In this document: in pieces, positions 51,263 to 59,603 of the stretch | How positions within the stretch are numbered: position 1 is the stretch's first letter | Layout: the number at the start of each line of letters is the position of its first letter | Source of the DNA: Chryseobacterium viscerum | Lineage (GTDB): Bacteria; Bacteroidota; Bacteroidia; Flavobacteriales; Weeksellaceae | Direction: 5' to 3' | Length of the DNA stretch: 64,000 bases | NCBI RefSeq assembly: GCF_025949665.1 | Contig: NZ_JAPDFT010000001.1 | Coordinates: 2,046,001 to 2,110,000, forward strand | The notes under the pieces: generated by a model | Database searches by the model: none | The model's input: only the letters and a program-made list of their open reading frames with translations | Told to the model about the DNA's origin: nothing | Made by a program: the position numbers and the translations under genes

Positions 51263-51291
51263 AAAGGATAAACAGAAACTGTCTACCCTTT
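51263..51291 (-). terminator. terminator of soluble pyrophosphatase gene
   Basis: 13-bp stem with two wobbles, AAA loop, then TTTTTTATT on the minus strand; 24 bp after the stop. It shows that hppA needs its own promoter. Confidence 0.8.
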
Positions 51292-51314
51292 TATTGTATT
51301 GAATTAAGAGAATC

Positions 51315-51926
51315 TTATCCTCCGAATTTATCTGCATAATCTGTTTGAGAAGCTTTAATCACTTTTCTTGCGTGCTCAGCTCCGTAAACCTCCTGGATTC
51401 TGCATTTTGCAGGCTCATCCGGTAAATTTTTATAGGTAAGGAAGTAGTGCATTAATCTTTTTACTTCAGCTTCTGGCAATTCAGAAATATCTCTGAAGTG
51501 TCCGAAAGCGTGGTCGTTGATCATTACTGCAACGATTTTATCATCAGCTTCACCTCCGTCAATCATTTTGAAACCTCCGATTGGAATAGCCTCCATCAAT
51601 AAACCTCCGGCATGAATATTGTGAGAACTTAAAACACAAATATCAAGAGGGTCATGATCTCCCATTGTAACATCAGTAGCTCCTGATTCTACAGCAAGTC
51701 TCATTACTTCCTTATCACAGTATGTTCTTGGAACAAAACCATATAAAGCAGGAATGATGTTAGAGAATTTCTGTGGTCTGTCTACTTTTAAGTATCCGGT
51801 TTCTTTATCTACTTCATATTTAATAGTATCTGAAGGAACAATTTCCACAAATACGTTTACAACATTTGGCGCATCTTCTCCTGCAGAAATTCCGTGCCAT
51901 GGATGTGCTTTAAAATTTGGAATCAT
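51315..51926 (-). CDS. ppa: inorganic pyrophosphatase, family I
   Basis: 203 residues, cytoplasmic; hydrolyses PPi to two phosphates. Family I signature DHDPLDICVLS plus KYEVDKETGYLKVDR and FVPRTYCDKE and KAS-like C-terminus. Slightly longer than E. coli Ppa (176). Starts 18 bp after the membrane-anchored gene on the same strand, so probably in its operon. Confidence 0.95.
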   Translation of the reverse strand: MIPNFKAHPWHGISAGEDAPNVVNVFVEIVPSDTIKYEVDKETGYLKVDRPQKFSNIIPALYGFVPRTYCDKEVMRLAVESGATDVTMGDHDPLDICVLSSHNIHAGGLLMEAIPIGGFKMIDGGEADDKIVAVMINDHAFGHFRDISELPEAEVKRLMHYFLTYKNLPDEPAKCRIQEVYGAEHARKVIKASQTDYADKFGG

Positions 51927-51944
51927 TATTTTATCTGTTATTTT

Positions 51945-52472
51945 TTAAGTTATTATTAAAATTTCTTTTCTTAGGTCTTCTATTGTTTCCACAATATAAT
52001 CATTGCCTTCCATGTAGTTCATGATGAAAATCGTTTTAAATTCATCCAGCTGAACCTCTCCTTTCAATCCGTCATAAGTTTTGTGAAGCAACTCTATGAT
52101 CGCATTTTTAGAGTCTACGATATTCTTCCATGAATTTTTTGTGATGTATAACTGCTGTGAAGAGTTATATTCAAATTCTTCATTGATTGTTTTTTCGGTA
52201 AGGAAAATAAACTCATGTACAGCCAGTTCTCTATCAAACCTCTGGATAAGGTTTGACGGCTTCATTCTGTCCAGGAACAAGGTCATTCTTTCGTAAGAAT
52301 GTGCCTTATTCTCAGAATTCGACTTCACGGTAAGTAGTTTGATTTCCTGATTTTTAAGGGTAATGTATGAGTGTACAAATTGTCTGAGCAAAACCAGAAA
52401 AGGAATTGCAATAATCAATGCAAATGCATACGGTAGATATCCTGAAAGACTCGTCATAATTTTAGACTGCAA
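51945..52472 (-). CDS. membrane-anchored conserved protein, unknown
   Basis: 175 residues. One N-terminal membrane segment (YLPYAFALIIAIPFLVLLRQF), then a soluble part (MKPSNLIQRFDRELAVHEF, EFEYNSSQQLYITKNSW) that I take as a Flavobacteriia-specific domain (DUF7935-like, from memory). Starts are possible at residue 1 or Met6. Lies directly upstream of ppa. No function assigned. Confidence 0.7.
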   Translation of the reverse strand: MQSKIMTSLSGYLPYAFALIIAIPFLVLLRQFVHSYITLKNQEIKLLTVKSNSENKAHSYERMTLFLDRMKPSNLIQRFDRELAVHEFIFLTEKTINEEFEYNSSQQLYITKNSWKNIVDSKNAIIELLHKTYDGLKGEVQLDEFKTIFIMNYMEGNDYIVETIEDLRKEILIIT

Positions 52473-52481
52473 AATTACTAA

Positions 52482-53657
52482 TTATTTTCCGTCTTCTAAA
52501 GAGTTTTTAAATATATCCACTTTAGAAATCTGTATATAAATCAATGCAAGTATAATTATGAGATAAAAGCCCGTCATCATCCTATTGGCCAAAGACGGAA
52601 AAACTAAAAATCTAAGCATGACTGTTACATAAATAACTGCAAAAAACAAGACTTGAGCCTGATTCTTTTTATTATGGAACGAGAAATGATTAGCCAGAAT
52701 AATGACAATAAATAGCAACAGAACCGGAAAATAGGAAGCATTGAACTCCAGCATTATTTTGCTTTTAATGAAATAAATATAATCTGAAAAAGAAAACGGA
52801 TCAGGCTGCGAGACAGGATAAATCTGAACTTTAGTAAACTGATTCATAAATAGTGTAGACCACGAAACCTGATTAAAAGTCTGTATTAAAAAGAAAGAAA
52901 GAAACAGGTATCCGTATGATATCAATAATGGAGCTGTTTTCACCAGAAGCTTATTTCTGTAAAGATAAATAAGGCCATACAGGAAAGAATAAAAAATAAA
53001 ATATTCCGGCCTTGTAAGAATACACAGCATAGCAAAAATACCCGCGAGAAAGAAATTTCTTCTTACTAAAAATACATAGAAGCTTAAAAGAATCAACAGG
53101 CATGATAAAGAATCTGCAGAGACATGTCTGCCGGACTCCACAAAGGGTTTGAACAGAGAAATTAAAATCGTGATGATAAAAGCAAGACTATAATTTTTCA
53201 GGATTTTTATCAAAAAAATGAAAATCAGAATAAGAATCAGGCCGTAAGAAATAATTGAAATTAAAGAATTAGATGCTGATGCACTGAAACCCAATTTAAA
53301 GAACGACCAATTGATAAAATTATAAAAAGGTTTTACAGCAAAAAGCTGTAATTCTTCTTCATAAGCTTTAGGATTCTGTGATAATATTTTGTAATAAGTA
53401 CTTTCACCTTCTGCCACTTCTTTTACCATTGGATCTACAGGACCTAATCCTGCAAAATCAGGGTTCTTTTCCCTCAATTCATCATATACTTTCTGATGAA
53501 TCTCTTCAATTTTCATTTCGGGATATTCTGTTTTATAAATCAACCCCATATAAGCTTCCATATCAGTGTTGTAATAATGGTTGATATATAGGTAGTATGA
53601 CATGAAGCACACATAGATTGAAAATATAAAAACAAGAATATTTTCCCTTTTTTTCAT
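52482..53657 (-). CDS. polytopic membrane protein, GT-C-like
   Basis: 391 residues, about nine or ten membrane segments. The first segment is followed by a large periplasmic loop (NTDMEAYMGLIYKTEY) with acidic residues, and a later LCILTRPEYFIFYSFLYGL sits in a motif reminiscent of GT-C lipid-linked sugar transferases. Proposed role in envelope glycan assembly; unproven. Gap of 9 bp to the next gene. Confidence 0.6.
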   Translation of the reverse strand: MKKRENILVFIFSIYVCFMSYYLYINHYYNTDMEAYMGLIYKTEYPEMKIEEIHQKVYDELREKNPDFAGLGPVDPMVKEVAEGESTYYKILSQNPKAYEEELQLFAVKPFYNFINWSFFKLGFSASASNSLISIISYGLILILIFIFLIKILKNYSLAFIITILISLFKPFVESGRHVSADSLSCLLILLSFYVFLVRRNFFLAGIFAMLCILTRPEYFIFYSFLYGLIYLYRNKLLVKTAPLLISYGYLFLSFFLIQTFNQVSWSTLFMNQFTKVQIYPVSQPDPFSFSDYIYFIKSKIMLEFNASYFPVLLLFIVIILANHFSFHNKKNQAQVLFFAVIYVTVMLRFLVFPSLANRMMTGFYLIIILALIYIQISKVDIFKNSLEDGK

Positions 53658-53731
53658 TTATTGATATTATAAGTATACAAATGTAAAAAAACTATCATTT
53701 AAACTTATAAAAAGCTTTTTATAATAAAGGA

Positions 53732-54664
53732 TTACAGTTCAAACAATGCAGGCCTTTGGGTTACTTCATGATAACAAACACTATTTTCATCAAAGAAGTG
53801 ATAAACAAGACTCTTTCTTGTTCTTTTTTTATCCATATGAGGCTCACCACCGTGAAGAATGTTGGCATGCCAGATCAACAGATCACCTTTTTTTGCCTTA
53901 AAGACTTCTTTTTTCAATCCCAGCTCCTTTACCTTATCCTCCAGGAAAGTTTCATAAGCTCTGTAACTTTTCTTACCGATTTTCCAGTCTGTACCTTCGT
54001 TATCATAATCAGAATTCAGGAAATAAGGTAATTTATGACTCTTAGGAATGTAATGAAGGGCACCATTGGTTTCATCCACATCTTCCAGGGCAATCCATAC
54101 TCCCAGCAATCCCCCCAAGGGATAAGTCGTCATATGAATACTGTCAGAATGGGTTTTCTGCTGGCTTCCGTTGATGAAGTTGATACTTTGAAAAAGTTTA
54201 GATTTTCCGTCCAGTAAAACAGATAAAAAGTCTAACAGTTCCTTATCATTTCCAATGTTTTTAATAATTTCTGAATGATGAATAGCAAACATCAGTTTTC
54301 CTCCGTAAATAAACTTCAGTGTACCATCTTCCATCAGCTTATCAATTTCTGTATTAATTTGATCAGCTGTTTCCGGCGTCAGGAAGTTTCTCAGAATCAT
54401 ATACCCGTTATCATCATACTGAAGAGCGCTTTCTCTATTTTCTCCCGTCAGCTTCTTAAAAAAAGGAGTTTCTGCAAGCTTTGCATAATCTACCTTTCTA
54501 TCGCTGGCAGGAAGATCTGCAAAATCTTTACTCGAAATACTTGAAAAATAACTCTTATTAATACCGTATTTTTTATACAGTGGGATATTATGTTTTAACT
54601 TATTTTTTTTAAACAAGTTATAAAGCATATATGATAGTTTGTATTGACGAATCTGTTGTAACAT
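53732..54664 (-). CDS. phytanoyl-CoA dioxygenase family protein
   Basis: 310 residues. Fe(II)/2-oxoglutarate dioxygenase core: HSDSIHMTTYPLGGLLGVWIALEDVD gives HxD, and LIWHANILHGGEPH gives the distal His; KRTRKSLVYHFF offers the 2-oxoglutarate Arg. Hydroxylates a lipid or other small substrate. Stands among envelope-related genes on the same strand. Confidence 0.88.
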   Translation of the reverse strand: MLQQIRQYKLSYMLYNLFKKNKLKHNIPLYKKYGINKSYFSSISSKDFADLPASDRKVDYAKLAETPFFKKLTGENRESALQYDDNGYMILRNFLTPETADQINTEIDKLMEDGTLKFIYGGKLMFAIHHSEIIKNIGNDKELLDFLSVLLDGKSKLFQSINFINGSQQKTHSDSIHMTTYPLGGLLGVWIALEDVDETNGALHYIPKSHKLPYFLNSDYDNEGTDWKIGKKSYRAYETFLEDKVKELGLKKEVFKAKKGDLLIWHANILHGGEPHMDKKRTRKSLVYHFFDENSVCYHEVTQRPALFEL

Positions 54665-54736
54665 AAATGTTTGACTAGGATTTTATAAAGTTACGGAATA
54701 TTACTTAATTAGAACCAATCTAAACAATGCTTTTCA

Positions 54737-55651
54737 TCATAAAAATGACTTTCCTCTCATTATAAGATAGCCTAATTTTTTAAAGAGGTTCTTTTTTGAA
54801 TTCTCAATAATTCCGTAAGGTCTTAATTCCGGGCGGAACCCTCTGAAAAACTCTTCAATATTGGGTAGCTCTCCCCCTTCAAAATCAAAAATATGAGTTT
54901 CTATATTTTCTTTAATAACAGTATCAATCAACACTGATGCGCCTGATAATTTGACATAATCCTTATCATTAAAATTACCTAAAAGTGCTACCATATTACA
55001 ATCTGTGTAAGTAGCAATTACGTTGACAATCTTGTTTTGATAATAAAAAGCAGTGAACTTCAGGTAACCCAGTTTGTGAAAACTTTCAAAAATCCTCCTG
55101 AATTCATACAGATCATTGTCTTTGCTCAGCCCTATTGTGTTGACTTCTATAAAAGTCTTTGCTTTGTCAAAAGAAATGGTTTTAACTTCTGATTCTTTTA
55201 AAACTTCTTCACTTAAACGAAGTTTTCTTTTCCTTTTGGGAGAATAATTGGTACGGATTTTCTCGTAAGTATCAGGATACAATAAAAAGTTCTTCTTAAT
55301 TCTGATCTTCGTTCGGAGTTGGTTTACATCATTGAACGAATAGGCTCTGATCATGTAATTTTTTTCCAGATATTCTAAAAAAGCTTCATTAAGGTCAACA
55401 TCATCTTTAGTGGAAAAAACACCGAGTTGCTGGCAAAGTTTCGGATTATGAACAATTTTCATCCCATATTTTCTTACAAAAGGTACGGGCATCACAGCTT
55501 CATAATCCTTATAAACCAAAATTTCCCATGGCATTGTAGAAGTTGTATCTAAAAATTCTTTTGTAGCAGAATATTTTCTTTGTTCAGAATTATCTAAACA
55601 TTGAGCATATTTTACAAAATCAATTTCATGATATTTCAATCTTCTAATCAT
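54737..55651 (-). CDS. GNAT-fold FemAB-like protein
   Basis: 304 residues. Two GNAT-like halves; the second shows FTAFYYQNKIVNVIATYTDCNMVALLGNFND and FDFEGGELPNIEEFFRGFRPEL, like FemAB/LFYR-type aminoacyl or acyl transferases. Predicted envelope role: transfer of an acyl or aminoacyl group. ATG overlaps the radC stop (ATGA at 55648-55651). Confidence 0.65.
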   Translation of the reverse strand: MIRRLKYHEIDFVKYAQCLDNSEQRKYSATKEFLDTTSTMPWEILVYKDYEAVMPVPFVRKYGMKIVHNPKLCQQLGVFSTKDDVDLNEAFLEYLEKNYMIRAYSFNDVNQLRTKIRIKKNFLLYPDTYEKIRTNYSPKRKRKLRLSEEVLKESEVKTISFDKAKTFIEVNTIGLSKDNDLYEFRRIFESFHKLGYLKFTAFYYQNKIVNVIATYTDCNMVALLGNFNDKDYVKLSGASVLIDTVIKENIETHIFDFEGGELPNIEEFFRGFRPELRPYGIIENSKKNLFKKLGYLIMRGKSFL

Positions 55652-56325
55652 AATAATCCTGAGTCCGAAAAACTAAAATAGGAATCCTGCGTGACAATAA
55701 TATGGTCTAAAAGCTGGATACTTAAAGTATTTCCTGCTTCTTTTATTTTTTGTGTAATATTGAGATCTTCCCGGCTTGGTTTTAAACTTCCGGAAGGATG
55801 GTTGTGGGCAATGATAATACCTGTTGAAAAATGATCCAGTGCTGTTTTATACAAAACTCTGACATCTACAATAGATTGACTTATTCCTCCCTGAGTTAGT
55901 TGTGAAACATGAATCACTTTGTTGCTGTTGTTAAGAAAAATAGCCCAGAACTCTTCTGTCCTTAAGTCAGCAAGCTGGTTTTGAAGAATAAGATAAGCAT
56001 CATTACTGTTACCGATCACTGCTTTTTCAGGAATTTCCTGTACCGTTCTTCTTTTTCCGATTTCTAAAGCTGAAATTATTGAAATCGCTTTTGTTACTCC
56101 AATTCCTTTAAATTTCATCAGATCTTTAGCAGAAAGTAAGCTCAACTGATGCCAACTGTTATTAACTGAGGATAAAATTTTCCGTGCTAGTTCCAAAGCA
56201 TCTTCCTCTCTATTTCCACTTCCCATAATAATAGCCAGCAGCTCGGAATCAGAAAGTGAGCTTTTGCCTTTCTGCAAAAACTTTTCTCTGGGTCTGTCAT
56301 CTTCTGCAAGAAATTTTATAGCCAT
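55648..56325 (-). CDS. radC: RadC family protein (JAB domain)
   Basis: 225 residues. N-terminal helix-hairpin-helix (LMKFKGIGVTKAISIIS) and C-terminal JAMM-like motif with HNHPSGSLKPSREDLNIT. Known as RadC/MPN+; its role in DNA repair is disputed. It sits between an L,D-transpeptidase-like gene and FemAB-like gene. Confidence 0.95.
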   Translation of the reverse strand: MAIKFLAEDDRPREKFLQKGKSSLSDSELLAIIMGSGNREEDALELARKILSSVNNSWHQLSLLSAKDLMKFKGIGVTKAISIISALEIGKRRTVQEIPEKAVIGNSNDAYLILQNQLADLRTEEFWAIFLNNSNKVIHVSQLTQGGISQSIVDVRVLYKTALDHFSTGIIIAHNHPSGSLKPSREDLNITQKIKEAGNTLSIQLLDHIIVTQDSYFSFSDSGLL

Positions 56326-56342
56326 GAAAAAAAGATTATGAA

Positions 56343-56921
56343 TTAATAAAATGCATACAGGATCACCGGTTTTGTCGACTGATCAACATATTTTGCTGTT
56401 TCTTTAAGTGCATTTACCGAAAGCATTGGACACCCTAAACTCAGGCATACAGGAGTCTGAGATTCCACATCAGGAATACATCCATAGGAATGAAGAACAA
56501 TAGCTCTTTGCATTGCATTGCTGTTAGTAGAATCAAGACCTTTTAATCGGTAAGCTTTACCAAACTTTCCTACATAGCTTTCCCCAATGGCATATTTTCC
56601 CAGAGATGACTGATAGGAACCTTCAACATTACTGAATTTTAAAGCATCTGACCGTGGAATGACTGAACCTGAACCATGGGATACGACGGCCTGCTGTACA
56701 ATGGTATTATTTTTCAGATTATAAATGAAATAACGGTATTTTCCGGAAGGTATCTTAAAATTGATAAAAACAGCAAGATCCTGATTATACTCTTTTCCTT
56801 TAATATAATTTTTAATCTCCAAAATCTTTTCCTGAGGCACATGCTGTGAGTTCAACTGCTGTGATTCAGCTTTTGAGCAGGAAATTAAAATTAAAAAAAG
56901 AAAAATAAAGTGTTTCATCAT
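56343..56921 (-). CDS. L,D-transpeptidase catalytic-domain lipoprotein
   Basis: 192 residues. MMKHFIFLFLILISCSKAE has a lipobox, so the mature protein is lipidated. The YkuD-like centre: IVLHSYGCIPD and SLGCPMLSVNALK with the catalytic Cys. Such enzymes link or trim peptidoglycan stem peptides; the family of short lipoproteins is of unproven activity. 16 bp after the LolD stop. Confidence 0.82.
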   Translation of the reverse strand: MMKHFIFLFLILISCSKAESQQLNSQHVPQEKILEIKNYIKGKEYNQDLAVFINFKIPSGKYRYFIYNLKNNTIVQQAVVSHGSGSVIPRSDALKFSNVEGSYQSSLGKYAIGESYVGKFGKAYRLKGLDSTNSNAMQRAIVLHSYGCIPDVESQTPVCLSLGCPMLSVNALKETAKYVDQSTKPVILYAFY

Positions 56922-56937
56922 CTGGGGTTGTATACTC

Positions 56938-57606
56938 CTATTCTATGATCATTCCGTCCTTCATAACGAGCTTTCGGTCTGTAATTTCTGCGAGATTCGG
57001 GTTGTGGGTAACAATGACAAATGTTTGGTTGTATTTATCCCTAAGATCAAAAAATAATCTGTGAAGATCATCTGCATTCTTGGAATCCAGGTTTCCTGTA
57101 GGCTCATCCGCAAAAATAATTTTGGGTGAATTGATTAAAGCTCTTGCTACAGCTACCCTTTGCGCTTCTCCACCTGAAAGTTGATTGGGTTTATGCTGCA
57201 GCCTTTGTTCTATTTTTAAATCTTCAAATAAAGCATAGGCCTTTTCAAGGGCTTCTTTTTCATTGGCTCCGGCTATTTTTGTTGGAAGCAATACATTTTC
57301 CAGCGCTGTAAATTCCGGAAGAAGCTGATGAAACTGAAATACAAAACCAATATTCTGATTTCTGAACTTTGAAAGCTGTTTATCATTCATATTAATAAAT
57401 GATTCTCCTGCTATTTCAATTTCAGTATCATATTTGTTTGACTGGGTTGGATGATCCAAAGTTCCTAAAATCTGCAGTAACGTAGATTTACCTGCTCCTG
57501 ATTCTCCTACAATAGAAACCACCTCACCCATTTTGATATGAATATCAACTCCTTTCAGTACTTCTAAATTCCCATAAGATTTATGGATATTTCTTGCTTT
57601 AATCAT
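56938..57606 (-). CDS. lolD: ABC transporter ATPase, LolD type
   Basis: 222 residues. Walker [10 protein letters not shown], signature LSGGEAQR, Walker [14 protein letters not shown], and the MacB/LolD-like N-terminus [20 protein letters not shown]. LolD powers LolCE release of lipoproteins to the outer membrane; the LolCE partner is not adjacent, so the name is by family only. Confidence 0.88.
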   Translation of the reverse strand: MIKARNIHKSYGNLEVLKGVDIHIKMGEVVSIVGESGAGKSTLLQILGTLDHPTQSNKYDTEIEIAGESFINMNDKQLSKFRNQNIGFVFQFHQLLPEFTALENVLLPTKIAGANEKEALEKAYALFEDLKIEQRLQHKPNQLSGGEAQRVAVARALINSPKIIFADEPTGNLDSKNADDLHRLFFDLRDKYNQTFVIVTHNPNLAEITDRKLVMKDGMIIE

Positions 57607-57635
57607 GATTCAAAAATAGTGAATTGCCTTCAAAT

Positions 57636-57660
57636 AAAAAACCGCTTTTTGAAGCGGTTT
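57636..57660 (-). terminator. terminator upstream of lolD
   Basis: AAACCGCTT / AAGCGGTTT perfect 9-bp stem, TTTG loop, six T on the minus strand. It separates lolD from a small upstream transcript. Confidence 0.85.
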
Positions 57661-57700
57661 ATATTTTATTTTAGTTTTATTACGATTAGATTTTCCTAAT

Positions 57701-57748
57701 TCATTTATATAGGTCTTTTCTATTAATTTTTTTAATTATTTTCTTCAT
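57701..57748 (-). CDS. candidate 15-residue basic peptide
   Basis: Encodes MKKIIKKINRKDLYK and stops 41 bp before the terminator at 57636-57660. It lies between the two minus-strand terminators 57880 and 57660, so a separate short transcript is implied. Peptide or RNA is open. The gap 57661-57875 holds an inverted pair AAACCTAT / ATAGGTTT (57807-57814, 57835-57842) and nothing else I could support. Confidence 0.3.
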   Translation of the reverse strand: MKKIIKKINRKDLYK

Positions 57749-57879
57749 ATTTTGGCTATAAAACATATGTAAAAAAGTATTATTTTCTTTTTCAGAATTT
57801 ATTTATAAACCTATAATGTTGTTTATGAAGCCTCATAGGTTTTATCAGTCATTTGCATTTTAATTTATCAAAAACAAAA

Positions 57880-57900
57880 AACCTCCCGGCTTGGGAGGTT
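57880..57900 (-). terminator. terminator of pdhC
   Basis: AACCTCCC / GGGAGGTT stem, loop GGCTT; five T on the minus strand. About 24 bp after the pdhC stop. Confidence 0.85.
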
Positions 57901-57923
57901 TTACTATTTTTCATTTCAGAAAA

Positions 57924-59519
57924 TTACAGTAACAATGTTAATGGACTTTCTAAATATGTTCTTAATGTCTGCAAGAATTGAGCACCTGTAGCACCGTCTA
58001 CCACTCTGTGATCACATGCCAATGAAAGTTTCATTGTGTTTCCAACTACAATCTGACCATCTTTTACGATTGGTTTCTCAATAATTGCTCCTACTGAAAG
58101 GATAGCAGAGTTTGGCTGATTGATGATACTTGTAAAGGTTTCGATTCCGAACATTCCTAAGTTAGAAATAGAGAATGTAGATCCTTCCATTTCGTTAGCT
58201 TTAAGACCTTTACTCTTAGCTCTTGATGCCATATCTTTCACAGATGCAGAAATCTGAGTATATGTCATCTGATCTGTATTTTTCAATACAGGAACTACCA
58301 ATCCGTCCGGAATAGCTACTGCTACACCAATATTGATATTTCCTCTGTGGATGATCTTATCACCAGCCCAGCTTGAATTTACCTGAGGGTGTTTTCTTAA
58401 AGCAATTGCAGTTGCTTTAATGATCATATCGTTGAAAGAGATTTTAGTATCAGGTAAAGAATTGATTTCTTTTCTTGCTTCAATGGCTTTATCCATATTG
58501 ATCTCAACCATCAGATAGTAGTGAGGTGCAGAGAATTTACTTTCAGAAAGACGTTTTGCAATAATATTTCTTACCTGTGAGTTTGGAGTCTCTGTATCTT
58601 CGCCTTGTACAAAGCTTACGGCAATAGGAGCACTGCTTGCTGTCGGAGCTGAAGCAGCCGGTTTCGCAGCTGGCTGATAATTTTCAATATCTTTTTTAAC
58701 GATTCTTCCGTTTTCACCAGATCCCTGAACACTGTTGATATCAACCCCTTTATCCTGAGCCATTTTCTTAGCCAGTGGAGAGATTGCTATTCTGTCAGAA
58801 GATGAAGAATCTGCAGCAGGAGCTGCCTTTTCTTCTGTTTTAACTTCTGCTTTTTGTTCAGCTGGTTTTTCAGTTGATGCAGCTGCAGCTTTTGGAGCTC
58901 CTACAGCGGAAACATCTGTTCCTGCAGGGCCAATAATTGCTAATACGGAATCAACCGGAGCAGCACCTCCTTCTTCTACACCTTGCTTCAATAATACTCC
59001 ATTGAATTCAGATTCGAAATCCTGTACCGCTTTATCTGTTTCGATTTCAGCAAGAAGGTCTCCTTCTTTTACTGTATCGCCTACATTTTTGTGCCATTTA
59101 GCTACTTTACCTTCTGTCATTGTATCAGAAAGTCTTGGCATTGTAATAATTTCTACTCCTGCCGGAACTTCTGCAGCAACAGGTGCAGCAATTTCTGCTT
59201 TAGGCTGTTCTTCTGATTTTTTTTCTTCAGTTCCTGCAGTGGGAGCAGCAGCTCCACCTGTCAATCCTGAAATATCTTCTCCTTCATTCCCGATAATAGC
59301 CAAAACAGAGTCTACAGCAGCAGCAGCACCTTCTTCTACACCTACGTATAAAAGGGTACCTTCTATTTCAGATTCGAAATCCTGAACTGCTTTATCAGTT
59401 TCAATTTCAGCTAAAATATCTCCTTCTTTTACTTTATCTCCTACTTTTTTATGCCATTTGGCCACCTTACCTTCCGTCATCGTGTCGGACAGGCGGGGCA
59501 TCGTAATTACTTCTGCCAT
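57924..59519 (-). CDS. pdhC: pyruvate dehydrogenase E2, dihydrolipoamide acetyltransferase
   Basis: 531 residues. Two lipoyl domains in tandem with ETDKAVQDFES, Lys the lipoylation site, nearly identical to each other (MPRLSDTMTEGKVAKWHK in both), then Ala-Glu-rich linkers, a peripheral subunit-binding domain (SPLAKKMAQDKGVDINSVQGSG), and a catalytic core with LSLACDHRVVDGATG, the acetyltransferase His/Asp motif. Core of the PDH complex that feeds acetyl-CoA. Follows pdhA after an 84-bp heptamer-array spacer. Confidence 0.95.
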   Translation of the reverse strand: MAEVITMPRLSDTMTEGKVAKWHKKVGDKVKEGDILAEIETDKAVQDFESEIEGTLLYVGVEEGAAAAVDSVLAIIGNEGEDISGLTGGAAAPTAGTEEKKSEEQPKAEIAAPVAAEVPAGVEIITMPRLSDTMTEGKVAKWHKNVGDTVKEGDLLAEIETDKAVQDFESEFNGVLLKQGVEEGGAAPVDSVLAIIGPAGTDVSAVGAPKAAAASTEKPAEQKAEVKTEEKAAPAADSSSSDRIAISPLAKKMAQDKGVDINSVQGSGENGRIVKKDIENYQPAAKPAASAPTASSAPIAVSFVQGEDTETPNSQVRNIIAKRLSESKFSAPHYYLMVEINMDKAIEARKEINSLPDTKISFNDMIIKATAIALRKHPQVNSSWAGDKIIHRGNINIGVAVAIPDGLVVPVLKNTDQMTYTQISASVKDMASRAKSKGLKANEMEGSTFSISNLGMFGIETFTSIINQPNSAILSVGAIIEKPIVKDGQIVVGNTMKLSLACDHRVVDGATGAQFLQTLRTYLESPLTLLL

Positions 59520-59533
59520 AATCTATATTGATT

Positions 59534-59594
59534 TGAGATTCGAGATTTGAGATTTGAGATTTCAGAAATTTCAAACTTCAAATTTCAAATTAAT
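59534..59594. repeat. inverted heptamer array between pdhA and pdhC
   Basis: Minus strand 59561-59534: AATCTCA AATCTCA AATCTCG AATCTCA. Plus strand 59567-59594: AATTTCA AACTTCA AATTTCA AATTAAT. The two 7-bp-period halves face away from each other across 5 bp, the same plan as at 1033-1060 / 1431-1458 but without an insert. Confidence 0.75.
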
Positions 59595-59603
59595 TTTTAT
59601 TTT

